Below are positions 21,124 to 31,333 of a DNA stretch of 64,000 nucleotides, one piece after another. Under the pieces are notes generated by a model. That model saw only the letters and a list, made by a program, of their open reading frames with translations. It did not search any database and was not told the DNA's origin. The stretch is from Trichomonas vaginalis G3 (lineage: Eukaryota; Parabasalia; Trichomonadida; Trichomonadidae). A program made the translations under genes and the position numbers. How positions within the stretch are numbered: position 1 is the stretch's first letter; every line of letters begins with the position of its first letter. The stretch lies in assembly GCF_026262505.1 (NCBI RefSeq), contig NC_067206.1, forward strand, positions 9,606,268 to 9,670,267, read 5' to 3'.

Positions 21124-22412
21124 ATGATTAAACAACAGCAACCACAACAACTTAAGGCGCAAAGCGCCCAGGTCCTTCAGACCATTACATACGCCATATA
21201 TGCATATAATTCAAAGACGGCAGAACAAACGCAAAGGTTGAAATATGGAGATTTGGAGATAGTATTGAAAAATGACCGTTTCGAATTCGTTTGCAAAGGT
21301 GGTGCAGTGATATCAAATATAAAAGAAATTTTATTTATGAATTCAAAAATTAAAGGAATAACGGATGATATAACATCAATTCCACCAGAAGAACAGAGAT
21401 ATTACGCATTAAATGCATTTCCTAAAGTTTTGAAGATTGGAAGATTTAATTTAAATGAGGAATTCATAGAAGGTTTCCTAAATGACATAATGAAGAAGGT
21501 GGATAAGGAATATGTGGATAGTGAGTTAATGAAGAAGGCAAATTTGGTTTATGTTGATGAAAAAGATAATGAAATTAAAGAAAAGGTTGAATGGTATCAT
21601 GAATGGACATCGGAGACTTTTAAAGTTAAAGCTGATACAGGTGGGTTTCAGGATGTTTAGACCTTAAAGCAGATAAAACTTATGTTAACGATGAGTTAGA
21701 GAAGAAGGCGGATAAGGAATGGACATCGGAGACTTTTAAAGTTAAAGCTGATACAGGATGGGTTTCAGGATGTTTAGACCTTAAAGCAGATAAAACTTAT
21801 GTTAACGATGAGTTAGAGAAGAAGGCGGATAAGGAATGGACATCGGAGACTTTTAAAGTTAAAGCTGATACAGGATGGGTTTCAGGATGTTTAGACCTTA
21901 AAGCAGATAAAACTTATGTTGATGAAAATTATGCAAAGAAGTCGGAAGTAAATGATGTGATTACAAGCATGAAAAATGAAATACTTCAAACATTATATCC
22001 TGTTGGTTCTATTTATACGTCAATGAATTCAACAAATCCAGAAACAGTTTTAGGTTTTGGTACGTGGAAGCAGATTGTAGATAAATTCTTATACTGTGCT
22101 AGATATTCAAAGCAAACAGGAGGTTCGAAGAAAATTAAAGAAGCAAACCTTCCACCGCACACTCATACGGGAACTACAAACTTTTCTGGCGACCATAGAC
22201 ACTCATTAAGAGACCACCCATTATACAACTCAGACTATGAAGCTGGTTATGACGTTTTATCTCCATCTTATAACGATTCAACAAAAAAGACTTTTCGACA
22301 AACTGAACCAGGAGGAAATCATGTCCATACTTTCACAACAAATCCAACAGGCTCGGGTAAAGATTACATGCCACCATTTGTGACTGTATTCGCATGGTTT
22401 CGCGTTCAATGA
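21124..22412 (+). pseudogene. Fibre-like Polinton protein part with phage gp12-type tip
   Basis: The right-hand part encodes a sequence very like phage tail-collar/short tail fibre tips: YPVGSIYTSMNSTNPETVLG, FGTWKQIVDKFLY, a LPPHTHTG and later GNHVHTF histidine pairs, and a terminal PPFVTVFAWFRVQ. In phage gp12-type proteins the His pairs bind metal along a trimeric needle. Before it lies a direct repeat of 116-117 bases (starts 21601, 21717, 21834) encoding a charged helix-and-turn stalk unit with EKKADKEWTSETFKVKADTG. Layout is base, repeated stalk, tip: a receptor-binding fibre. The part is broken. Confidence 0.7.
21601..21935 (+). repeat. 116-117 bp direct repeat, ~2.9 copies, in the fibre stalk
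   Basis: Copies begin at 21601, 21717 and 21834 with GAATGGACATCGGAGACTTT. They are nearly identical, so the stalk length is probably variable between copies of the element. Confidence 0.85.
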
Positions 22413-22507
22413 ACGCTCAATGTTTGTGAAACAAACTTTAGAACGGACTGAAAGTCCTGAGCTCCAAAAGAGCGAACGGCATAATTTAAATTTTTATTTT
22501 AGTATAA

Positions 22508-22651
22508 ATGAAGATTCTACCATATGGTGTTATTGGAAGAGATAAAGATGGAAACCCAATATTTGATCCAAAGTTAAAATTAAAGTTACTGACAAGACAA
22601 CAACTTGAAAAGTTGCTGAAACCAAAACAGGATGAGAAAATGAGAAAATGA
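22508..22651 (+). CDS. Small Polinton protein, 47 residues
   Basis: Short frame opening MKILPYGVIGRDKDGNPIFD with a Lys/Leu-rich helical tail. It is preceded by the element's AATTTTTATTTTAG..ATAAATG context, which supports expression. Unknown function. Confidence 0.4.
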   Translation: MKILPYGVIGRDKDGNPIFDPKLKLKLLTRQQLEKLLKPKQDEKMRK

Positions 22652-22694
22652 GAAAGAAAAAAATTTAAATTATGCAATTTTATTTTTATCATAA

Positions 22695-22838
22695 ATGACA
22701 AAATTAATTAAGCCAACTATTTCTAAATTAATGATACCAATGAAATCATTTCATGGAGTACTTATCCCAGGTTCTTCACAATTAGCCGGGGCAAGTGTTG
22801 TGACTCAAGGTGGAACATTAGCGAATCCATTCAAATAA
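22695..22838 (+). CDS. Small Polinton protein, 47 residues
   Basis: Short frame MTKLIKPTISKLMIPMKSFH... ending in a Gly/Ala-rich GASVVTQGGTLANPFK. Same ATTTTATTTTTAT..ATAAATG context before its start as its neighbours. It ends 21 bases before the KilA-N unit begins. Unknown function. Confidence 0.4.
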   Translation: MTKLIKPTISKLMIPMKSFHGVLIPGSSQLAGASVVTQGGTLANPFK

Positions 22839-22859
22839 ATAACTGATAACAAAATTTTA

Positions 22860-22926
22860 TTTCACTACTACCATGTTACCATGTGCTACCAGGTTAATTA
22901 ACTTCTCTTAAAAATGATGACAACAT
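22860..22926 (+). repeat. Left inverted repeat of KilA-N unit
   Basis: 67 bases; partner at 24114-24180 with 5 mismatches. The last 29 bases (AACTTCTCTTAAAAATGATG and on) are identical in both arms. Confidence 0.85.
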
Positions 22927-22970
22927 TATGAATTATTTTTATTTTTTTTATTTTGTATGTAAGAACAGAA

Positions 22971-23633
22971 ATGTCAGTCGAAGCAAAAACATTCACGAAC
23001 AAATCTAATGGCGAAACATTCACAAAAGGCACTTATAATGGTATTGAAGTCTTACGTAGAGACAAGGATGGTTACATTAATGCAACAAAGATGTGTCAGC
23101 AGTTTAGGAAAGACTTTAGAAAGTTGTTGGAAAATAAGTCCTGGGAAGAGTATTATAAGGCGTTTTGTGAAGAATATAGCAACCGCCGGAATTCGGACTG
23201 TTGCTTTTTATACAAAATTCATGCAGGAATTCCTGATGAAATCAAACAGGTTAGAGGAATGTATGTAGACCCAAGACTTATAAACTATATAGCAATGTGG
23301 GCTTCTCCAAAATATTGCATAGCAGTTGGAAAAATTATGGACTCCATAGACAAGAAAGTTCATGAGAAATTAGATGAAGAAGAACTCGAAGATACAGTAG
23401 AGAATGCAAAACCTTTGTTTGAAGAAGAAGTTAGAAAAATGTGTGAAAAACAATTAGAACATGAACGTGAGATATGTTATGGTTATAGAGATTCTCCATA
23501 CGAACTAGACCAATGGGAACAAGAAGATTTAAAGAGAGAATTTAGAGAATATGAACTCGCTAAGATAGCATTAGAAGCTGCAGAAAAGAAGTTAAAAGTT
23601 TGGGGTCGTTTTGTACAAAAATATTGTGAGTAA
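22971..23633 (+). CDS. KilA-N domain DNA-binding protein
   Basis: The Met at 22971 (MSVEAKTFTNKSNG) is preferred to 22953; 220 residues. The KilA-N core is clear: NGIEVLRRDKDGYINATKMCQQF (the GYINATKM signature), then a Trp-containing helix, and the later VDPRLINYIAMWASPKYCIAVG segment, which corresponds to the domain's second half (..HP.L...IA.W.SP.F...V). A charged helical C-terminus follows. KilA-N proteins are found in phages, poxviruses and other large DNA viruses and bind DNA. The frame is intact. It is the only gene of the inverted-repeat unit. Confidence 0.85.
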   Translation: MSVEAKTFTNKSNGETFTKGTYNGIEVLRRDKDGYINATKMCQQFRKDFRKLLENKSWEEYYKAFCEEYSNRRNSDCCFLYKIHAGIPDEIKQVRGMYVDPRLINYIAMWASPKYCIAVGKIMDSIDKKVHEKLDEEELEDTVENAKPLFEEEVRKMCEKQLEHEREICYGYRDSPYELDQWEQEDLKREFREYELAKIALEAAEKKLKVWGRFVQKYCE

Positions 23634-23748
23634 ATGAACCATTTATTTTTGGTCAAAGCTTCCACGAGAGAAAAGATTCCTCATTCGATAAGGATTCCAA
23701 AAATGAAAAAATCATTGATTTCGGCTGAGAAAAAACAGCAAAACCCTT

Positions 23749-23811
23749 CTTCCACGGGAACAAAGAAATAAAGAAGAAATAAAGTAAATTTTTTATTTAT
23801 TCCCGTGGAAG
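23749..23811. terminator. Hairpin after KilA-N gene
   Basis: Perfect 12 bp stem CTTCCACGGGAA / TTCCCGTGGAAG with an AT-rich loop, about 115 bases after the KilA-N stop. It could end or process the transcript; a role in transposition of the unit is equally possible. Confidence 0.4.
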
Positions 23812-23877
23812 ATAGAGCACTTTTATGACACTTTTTATTCACGACAAACAAGACAAACAAAGAAAATCAGAAAATAC

Positions 23878-23950
23878 GGCACTGTCGTGGTTCGAACCAC
23901 ATACCCTGACCCCTCCATAACACCACCTTAGACCACTGTGCTACGTAGCC
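23878..23950 (-). ncRNA. tRNA-like sequence (A and B boxes)
   Basis: Exactly 73 bases on the minus strand. A box TAGCACAGTGG at position 8 and B box GGTTCGAAC 45 bases later have correct tRNA spacing for RNA polymerase III. The acceptor stem pairs only partly (4 of 7), the T-stem pairs well but with a six-base loop (GTGG TTCGAA CCAC), and the anticodon arm is poor. So it is a decayed or tRNA-derived sequence rather than a standard tRNA. It lies between the KilA-N gene and the right inverted repeat. Confidence 0.5.
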
Positions 23951-24317
23951 CGTCGACATAAGATTTTATAAATTGCATATTTGACGTAAATTTATTTCCA
24001 TCTGGCTTCCCACCGCATAAGATATTCATACGTGTTTGTAAGACATTCACAAAGCATATACGATGAAGTTTGAATTTATTTTTGCATTAATCCTGCTGTG
24101 TTGTCAAAATGTCATGTTGTCATCATTTTTAAGAGAAGTTAATTGACATGGTAGCACACGGTAACATGGTAGCACTGAAAAAATTAAATTTGGATTGAGT
24201 TTAAAAATTCATCTTTATTAAATTCATCTCTTCCAATCAATTTATTTATTCTATTAAATTCTTTTATTTTTGCTTCACTCAGTTTAAGGATTGAACGGTA
24301 AGTTTCTAATTTTTCGA

Positions 24318-24479
24318 TTATTTCTTTCCTCTCTTTATCGTTTTCAGCCCCACCGCATTGCGGCTTCTTTTTGTAATAGCATTTTTTGATTTAATTCTGT
24401 TTAGTTTCTTTTTATATTCATCGTCTGGACTCTGAATCTTAATTGAATCAGGACTCTTGGATGCTTCGTTGTCACTCAT
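24318..24479 (-). CDS. Small basic Polinton protein
   Basis: 53 residues (MSDNEASKSPDSIKIQSPDD...), ending in a Lys/Arg-rich tail (KNAITKRSRNAVG). Its start overlaps the end of the integrase region by 8 bases. Such a basic tail suits a nucleic-acid-binding peptide, but no family is recognised. Confidence 0.35.
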   Translation of the reverse strand: MSDNEASKSPDSIKIQSPDDEYKKKLNRIKSKNAITKRSRNAVGLKTIKRGKK

Positions 24480-25570
24480 TTTTACGAAATAAAAAATTAA
24501 ATTTATTTAAATATAATGGAGTAATAAAATAAATTGGAATTTCTATTAATTTATTGTCAACTTCAACTAATGCATTGCCGTTAATATATCTAACAAATTC
24601 AGCTATTGTGTCAAATCTTCGTCTTCTTTTTGTCATTGATTTATTAGTTTTTCCATAATCGAGATGAATCAAAACTTTATCCCCTTGTTTAAAATTCATG
24701 AGCCCCGAATTAATTTGTTCACGTTTAACATCATTCAACCTTTCCATTTGCTTTTAATATATTCCCATTTTTTGAATATCATTTTTCATTTCCACTGGTT
24801 TCATGTTTATAGTTCTATGCCATGTATTATTGTAATAATATAACTAACTGCTGTATGATGGAGTCATGATTTCCATCCCAGTATATCTGACCGTTAACCC
24901 CTAACGCATCTCTAAGAGTTCTCATTACCGCATCAACTATTTTATTATGAAACGTATATGGAGAGGATGAAAAGTAAAAATTAATTTGTGGGAAATAATG
25001 AGCCATAGCTGCCTGAAATCCTTTATCACCATCACCCCTTATATTATCTACTCTTTCATGATCTAGTAAGTATTGTATAGCTCTTCTTGTTTCCTGTTCT
25101 GTTTTCCCTTTCACGGAATGCAATATAATATCTGGTGTTAATGTTAATGGCAAATAAATAAGTAACGTTCCTTTTGAATATTCTAAATGATCGATTTCGT
25201 ATGAATATGGATATGGTGCAAATGAAGGGCGACTTAATTTTTCCTTTAACGGTTGAATTTTTGGGTCGGTTGGTTTATTTAATATTTTGAAATCCTTTTT
25301 AAAATCTTTTTGCTTCTTTAATGTTTGAAATGGATATATAAAGTGAATGATGAAGGATTAACTGAAGGAGGAGGTACTACCGTTGGAGGTTTTGGTATTG
25401 CAAGTGGTTTAATTTTATCTGCTTTGATTTTGGATGATGAAGTTTTGGATTTCATTCCCCCCTTCATTAATTCTGGATGTATTCTATTCATTTGTTTTAA
25501 ATATGCTGTATATAAAGGTTTGATATACTTTCCCGCTTCGAGTTTATGTTGAAGGATGAATTCCAAAAGT
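24472..25570 (-). pseudogene. Polinton integrase part (retroviral-type DDE)
   Basis: Read on the minus strand, the region shows integrase core features (DNIRGDGDKGFQAAM with the second Asp, then SSSPYTFHNKIVDAVMRTLRDALG where the Glu-bearing helix lies in retroviral integrases) and a C-terminal SH3/chromo-like segment (FKQGDKVLIHLDYG). In Polintons this enzyme inserts the element and makes the 6 bp duplication. A Pro-rich linker lies on the N-terminal side. The region is broken in several places. Confidence 0.72.
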
Positions 25571-25789
25571 TGATCTTCATTTAAAAGTCGGCTGAATATG
25601 GTTTAACTAATGAATCATAAATTAAAGCTTGTGCATCATTTATGGTCTGAAGGACCTGGGCGTTTTGCACACTTTAGCTGTTGAACATTTGCTACTTTCT
25701 CTTTTGGTGTTGTTTTTTCGGCTTTTTCTTCTTTGGCTTTTTGTTCCTTTGGCTTTTGCGGCTCAGGATTTATATAATTTATATAATCA

Positions 25790-26083
25790 TCAATATCTTC
25801 TTTCTGTTAATACTTTATTTTTGAAATCTTTCAATTGTTTAAGTTGTGATTTAGTTTTTCCCTTTGTATATTCATTATTTTTAATTTTGTCTTTAATTTT
25901 AGAAATTATTTTATCATGATATTTCAAAATTTCATTTTTATAATACCGATAATAATAACCCATATCATCACCCGTTATATTGTTATTATGTTTTTGGAGA
26001 TATGATTTTAATTCATAATAATTAGGAAAATATTGATTAAGTACTAAATCATCAATTAAATTTTCTAAATCTGCATTATCCAT
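25790..26083 (-). CDS. Polinton accessory protein, 97 residues
   Basis: Helical, Tyr/Asn/Lys-rich protein (MDNADLENLIDDLVLNQYFP; ITGDDMGYYYRYYKNEIL). The first two thirds recur in Polinton B at 62220-62395, confirming that it belongs to the element. The ATG follows TTTTATTTTTATATAAATG, the element's typical start context. Function unknown. Confidence 0.6.
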   Translation of the reverse strand: MDNADLENLIDDLVLNQYFPNYYELKSYLQKHNNNITGDDMGYYYRYYKNEILKYHDKIISKIKDKIKNNEYTKGKTKSQLKQLKDFKNKVLTERRY

Positions 26084-29000
26084 TTATATAAAAATAAAAT
26101 AAATGTTTTAAGGGTGCCCACCTCTTTGAATCATAGTATCAAAACCATTATTTACATATTGAATCACATTATTAACAGTTCCTTTTGTCTCTTCTGTAGC
26201 ATTTTATTAAAAATAAAATTTTAAATTCATGACTCAACCCCTACGTTTTTAAATTATATTAAATAAATGGCATACAACATCCATTTTCACAACATACAGC
26301 CTTAGTGTGTGCTCCTGTTAATGCAGTCTTACCGATTGTTAGGCGAGTCATTGACCCGTTTTTAAGTTGTAAATTAATATTCTGACCATCGAAAATAACT
26401 TTATCATTTATTATATCCAAATAATTTTTAGGTGTTAATTGCTTATTTTGTCGTAAACTAACACCTTTCATTTTTTGTGCAATCTTTTTGAAGGAGTCTT
26501 CACCTATCATCCCATTAAATGATGTATAACACTTAGGGCATAACGCCACCATGTTATCACCTTGTTTCTCAATTGCTAAACCCAATAACTTCTTCTCATG
26601 TGCTTTTTCTTCAGCTTTATTCTTTAATTTAGGTTTAAATTTCTCATCAAAACAGAAGAAATCAAATGGTGCGAATTTGAAAATGTTTTTATCATAAAAT
26701 TTTTTATCGGTTACAATCGCCTGAAATGCTTGAGTGTTAGGAAGATTTGGATCGCCAGCGATTGCCCAATAAGATGAATCAGTATCACCTTCAATGAAAT
26801 GAAAACAATTAACATCCATGCATTTATACATAAAATCATAAATGAAAACTAAATACCAGTATTTTGCGTTATCTAAAGTGAAGAATGCCTCTTGTAAACA
26901 TGTATCACATCTATAAAATCTATCTTTGAGCATCACTTGATATGTATCCTCTCCTATTTCTCTTATGTTTTTAAACTTATTTGACATACATGCAACGCGT
27001 GCCTTCTGTGCATTCATTATTTTAGTCTTTGTGTAATTTTGTGTATTCATTGCATCGTAACCATATGATCCATTAAGTGAAATCTTGCAAAATAAACTTT
27101 TTCCTTTATTTCCTTCTAATTCAGCCTTTTGTCTTTCGTTCATAAATTCGTTCGCAAATTCATTAAAACAAGTGTTTTTAGTAAATGTTAAAATTGATTG
27201 AATATCATCGATGATAAAATGAAATCTGTCTATTAGATACCAAAGATAATAAGAAGAAAATGGTTGATATTGGATGTGTGTTGATGCTAACTGAGTTAAT
27301 TTCCTCTGTTTCTGGTCAACTGGTAGATTGTTTGATTTCATGTAATTATACATAAAACTGCCAATTGTTTTTTCATCTGTGATAATATCTAAGTTTCTTA
27401 TTATCGGTAAAAAGTTTATGTAATCATTAATGTATTTTTCATCAATGTGACCCTTTACTTCAGCCACGAATAAATTTTTTCTTCTAATAATTCCCAGTGC
27501 TTTTGCTTTCTTTGTTGCTGTATCACAAATGATAACACCATTCTATCTTCCCGGCATATACATTTTATGGTCAGTATATTGAATGAAATCATGAGGATTA
27601 GATGAAAATGATGAAGGATATAATGAATTAAAATCAACACCAACGAAATGAGTCATTATGTTGGTGGTGTCCTCATTTGATACAGTTTTAGTTTCTGGAC
27701 TATATGAAAGTTTATTAATGTGCGTGATTCCTTTAAGATTTACTCTATGTTGAACATTTGATAGACCACCAGTAATTCCATTACGGAGAATGTGATAAGC
27801 TTTAACTGAATCTAAAGTCATTGGTAAATTATTTTTTAATGCATAATTTCTTAAATTGATTCTTAAACGTTGAACATCTTCATCTTTATTTGATTTTACG
27901 ACATTACAATAACAACACATTAACTGACAATTTTCTTTGGTATGTGGTTTTTCATTATCGATTCTATCTAATGTTGGTTTATTTGCATATGTAAACGCTT
28001 TACCACACATTTTGCATTTAGATGAAAGGATTAAATCGTGATAGTATTGAAAATCATCCATTGAAACATTATTTTTAGTATCTCTTTCTGCTTTTTCATC
28101 TTGTTTCTTATATGATTCAATTTTTATATTTCCAATACTTTTTCGTTAATTCAAAACTTGATTCTATCTCTTCCTCAGGATATTTTTCATTAGGATTAAA
28201 GTCTTTATATGCTAAAGCGTAACGAATCATTGAAGCATTCGATGATAAAGAAAGATTATGAAGCGTGTCAATTTTATAAACAAATGTTTCTTCAATAATT
28301 TTATCAATTGGGTCAATCATAATTTCAACATCTTTATTGCAATAATGAAAATATTCTAATCTATTCTTAAAATTTTTAGCATCATTGAGATATATTTGAT
28401 AATCACTATCTGATATAGTTTCTTGGGTTAATGCTGAATAAAATGAATCTTTCGTGAATGGTTCCTCTTTATCTAATTCTTCTTCGTAATTCTCCCATGT
28501 GATAAATTGATAAGGGAAAAAGGATTTAACACGTGATTTATTGTTTCCGAAATCTTGAGTGAATTGGTCTAATGTCCCACCCGCTATATAATTTCTGATG
28601 TCAATAAATCTTAATTCATATGGAACGTTTGTTTTCTTTACAATGACTTGCTTAAATTGAGAAGATGAACCCAGCATTGATTTTATTTTCCATTTTGCAG
28701 TGTTTAAATCACGAAGAATTAAATTTAAATCAAACTTTCCCGAATTAAAACCTATGATATTCACTTTATTGAATTCCTCATCTAGAAGTTCTTTAAATGC
28801 TTCCTTCTGTTTTTCATTTAATGTATGAGACAAAGTCCCCACCGTTTGCGGCTTCAATAATTCTTCATATTGTTCAATATTTGATTTAGCAACTAATGAA
28901 CAGGTTGAAAATAAAAACTCAATCCAATCAGAAATAAAAGAATCACTCGAAGTTAAGCAAAAATTCCTCGTATATGTTTTATCATTTAATTTAACCGTTG

Positions 29001-30095
29001 ATGATACCATGAATGGTTTTAAGTAAGCATTCAAAGTTGCACACTCAGAAAGTTGTAATTCTTCTTTAGTCTCTAATGTTTCAAAGTCAAAAGTAATATA
29101 ATATCTTGTCGGTTTATAATATTTCTGCAAATTGTGAGCTAATAACCACTGATATATCTTCTGTTTCGTAATATGTGGTGCATATGGTTGCTGGATCTTT
29201 TGCAACTGAACGTCTTGAATTAATCTCCCATTATTTTCTTTACATTTCTCGCAATGCTTTAAAAATCTTCTTTGTTTTTTCCTTTCTGGATCATCGCGGA
29301 TAGAATAAACTTCTTCTTTACAATATGGACAAACTTTATAGCCGGTGAGTGCTTCAACGTCTGTTATTCTGTCAGCGTGAAGTTTTCCACATGGACTCTG
29401 TGTTAATAAAATATTTACTGTTTCAAATTCTGGATCTATCATTATTGATTCCGCTAATGGAAAGTCTACCTTATTTATGTCCACGTCTTCTGGTTGAGGA
29501 TCACAATAATAGAAATCAATATTAACATTTAACATTCTCGCTAATCTCTCACTTTCTGATGAAATGTCAAACCCTTCATATGCATCTATTGCTTCATTTA
29601 AATAGCTTCTACGAGTTTTAGGATTAACACCATCAGGAATGTTATAGAAGCGTTTAAGGATGGGCACTCATAGGCTCCTGACAGCATAAAAATGTTATTA
29701 TCTCACAATATAAAAGGAATCATAGGAATCTACAACTATATCTAGATTGTTAGAAGACTTCTTAATGTATCATGTATATAAGTTATATCAATAACTCCAT
29801 TATGTTATATGATTGTAATCATATTTTCGTTTCATGTTCAAAAACATTAAAATCATACTAACTATATGAGTATTATATTTAGGAAGCTGATATATAGATA
29901 TGATAAAATGCTAGGTTTTGTGATTAAGAATATATACTTATCTTTTAGAAAATAATACTTTTATAAAAAATTATATCTTATATAATCTAAAAATTTTGGA
30001 CAATTAAAAAACATTAATTAAAAATAGAAGGTGAAAGTGTTTATTCAAAGAAGGTGCAAGATTATGATGTTTTGAGGGTGAAATAAATTTAATAA

Positions 30096-31322
30096 TTATT
30101 TATGTGATTTAAGAGTAATACGATCATCGGTAGCTTGAAGACCTCTCTTTATAGCTCTTAATGCCGCAAACTTTTTTTGAACTTGCTTTGAATTTTTGAA
30201 TGCTTTGATTAAATCTTTTGTTGTATCATACATTCTGAAATATCTGTTCATCATTTCTGGCATTGTTGGTAAATTTAACCTGTATCTTATTGCTACAATC
30301 GTTTCAAACATACTTTCATTGAAATGCAATATTGTGACTGCCATCCTAATTGGCCAAGAAGCATGCCAATTAATATTTTTATTAGCAAGCATTGCTTTGA
30401 TATGGTTTATCGATTCAACTACTTGAGTTGAATGAATCTTTTTTACCATATCAAAGATTTTTACGGTATCTTCGAGGAATTTTTTAAGTGTTTTTATAGC
30501 AGTTTTATTTTTTGCATATTTCCATGGTTTAATCATCTTGCATTTTTCAGGATCTGGACAAAATTTATGATTTCCGGCATAATGTTTAGCGGAATTCAAC
30601 CATAAAAACTTCTTTGTTTTAATTGACATATGTGTGTCATTGAGAAGTTGCCTAAGCCAACGCAATAAATTCTTTGAAATGCTAGATAAGATTCTGAATT
30701 CTGGCAGTTTGAGCTTTTTCTGTATATTGTTAAGAAAATGTCCAGGATCTCTGTATTCTCTGATACCTTTGAACGTATTTTTGATTGTAGAAACAATTTT
30801 GACATCGCCATCATGCACAAAAAAATTTACACGTTTTTCATTATTCCAACGCTTCAGCATTCTTTTTAAGCCTTCAAATTCCATTTCATTTGATTTTCCG
30901 TTGAAATTACCTTTGAAATTTTTAAAAGATTTAGATATCACTTCCCAATCTACAATTTTTTTGAGTTTCTCTTCTACAAATTGTACATAGCAAAACATTG
31001 CATTTCTTCTCTGACTCCAAGAACCGTCAAACAAAAGTCCCGAACATTTTCTCATTCGAGATTTCCAATAATTAACAGATTCTCTGGCAACTTCTATGAT
31101 AACACGACCAACCTTTTCTTGGACTCGATGAAATGTAGCTTCTGACGGAACTTTGATGTTATTCAGCATGAATTGAAATTCTGATTGGCAAAATGTAGCG
31201 CCGCTCAATAATACAGATAGCACAAATTCAACAGTGTTGACGACATATGGCTCTACCCTATTTTTCGCGCTTTGAACTAAGTTCTTTATACGCTTTGCAA
31301 CTGCTTTTGTTCGCCGCGGCAT
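30096..31322 (-). CDS. Kolobok-type transposase
   Basis: The frame is open from 31370, but TCATTTTTCATG places the initiator directly at the Met at 31322 (MPRRTKAVAKRIK), giving 408 residues. The core shows LLFDGSWSQRRNAMFCYVQF, matching the DGSW...R signature of the Mutator-like domain of Kolobok transposases, then FFVHDGDVKIVSTIKN (second Asp region), YRDPGHFLNNIQKKL, a CPDPEKC Cys pair and VVESINHIKAML (Glu-bearing helix). The frame is intact, so the element may still be mobile. It sits on the same strand as the host polymerase gene. Confidence 0.8.
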   Translation of the reverse strand: MPRRTKAVAKRIKNLVQSAKNRVEPYVVNTVEFVLSVLLSGATFCQSEFQFMLNNIKVPSEATFHRVQEKVGRVIIEVARESVNYWKSRMRKCSGLLFDGSWSQRRNAMFCYVQFVEEKLKKIVDWEVISKSFKNFKGNFNGKSNEMEFEGLKRMLKRWNNEKRVNFFVHDGDVKIVSTIKNTFKGIREYRDPGHFLNNIQKKLKLPEFRILSSISKNLLRWLRQLLNDTHMSIKTKKFLWLNSAKHYAGNHKFCPDPEKCKMIKPWKYAKNKTAIKTLKKFLEDTVKIFDMVKKIHSTQVVESINHIKAMLANKNINWHASWPIRMAVTILHFNESMFETIVAIRYRLNLPTMPEMMNRYFRMYDTTKDLIKAFKNSKQVQKKFAALRAIKRGLQATDDRITLKSHK

Positions 31323-31333
31323 GAAAAATGAAG
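31323..31333 (-). promoter_or_regulatory. Initiator of the Kolobok transposase
   Basis: TTCATTTTTC directly before the ATG at 31322 on the minus strand. It matches the host-type initiator and decides the start. Confidence 0.5.

Larger units (their letters stand above)
22860..24180. mobile_element. KilA-N inverted-repeat unit, 1.32 kb
   Basis: Bounded by inverted repeats at 22860-22926 and 24114-24180 that agree at 62 of 67 positions (TTTCACTACTACCATGTTAC... against TTTCAGTGCTACCATGTTAC...). Inside are one KilA-N gene, a 12 bp-stem hairpin and a tRNA-like sequence; there is no transposase. It lies in Polinton A between small late-type genes and the integrase side. No clean target duplication is visible; AAATT occurs on both flanks but may be chance. 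It could be a non-autonomous mobile cassette or an inverted-repeat module belonging to the Polinton. Confidence 0.65.

Noticed and set aside
23878-23950. Standard functional tRNA gene
   Set aside because: Length and A/B boxes fit, but the acceptor and anticodon stems pair poorly and the T loop has six bases; kept only as tRNA-like.
22860-24180. AAATT as target duplication of the KilA-N unit
   Set aside because: Five AT bases in AT-rich DNA are too likely by chance.
24472-25570. LTR retrotransposon or retrovirus integrase
   Set aside because: No reverse transcriptase, gag or LTRs nearby; the integrase lies inside a Polinton with family B polymerase and capsid genes.
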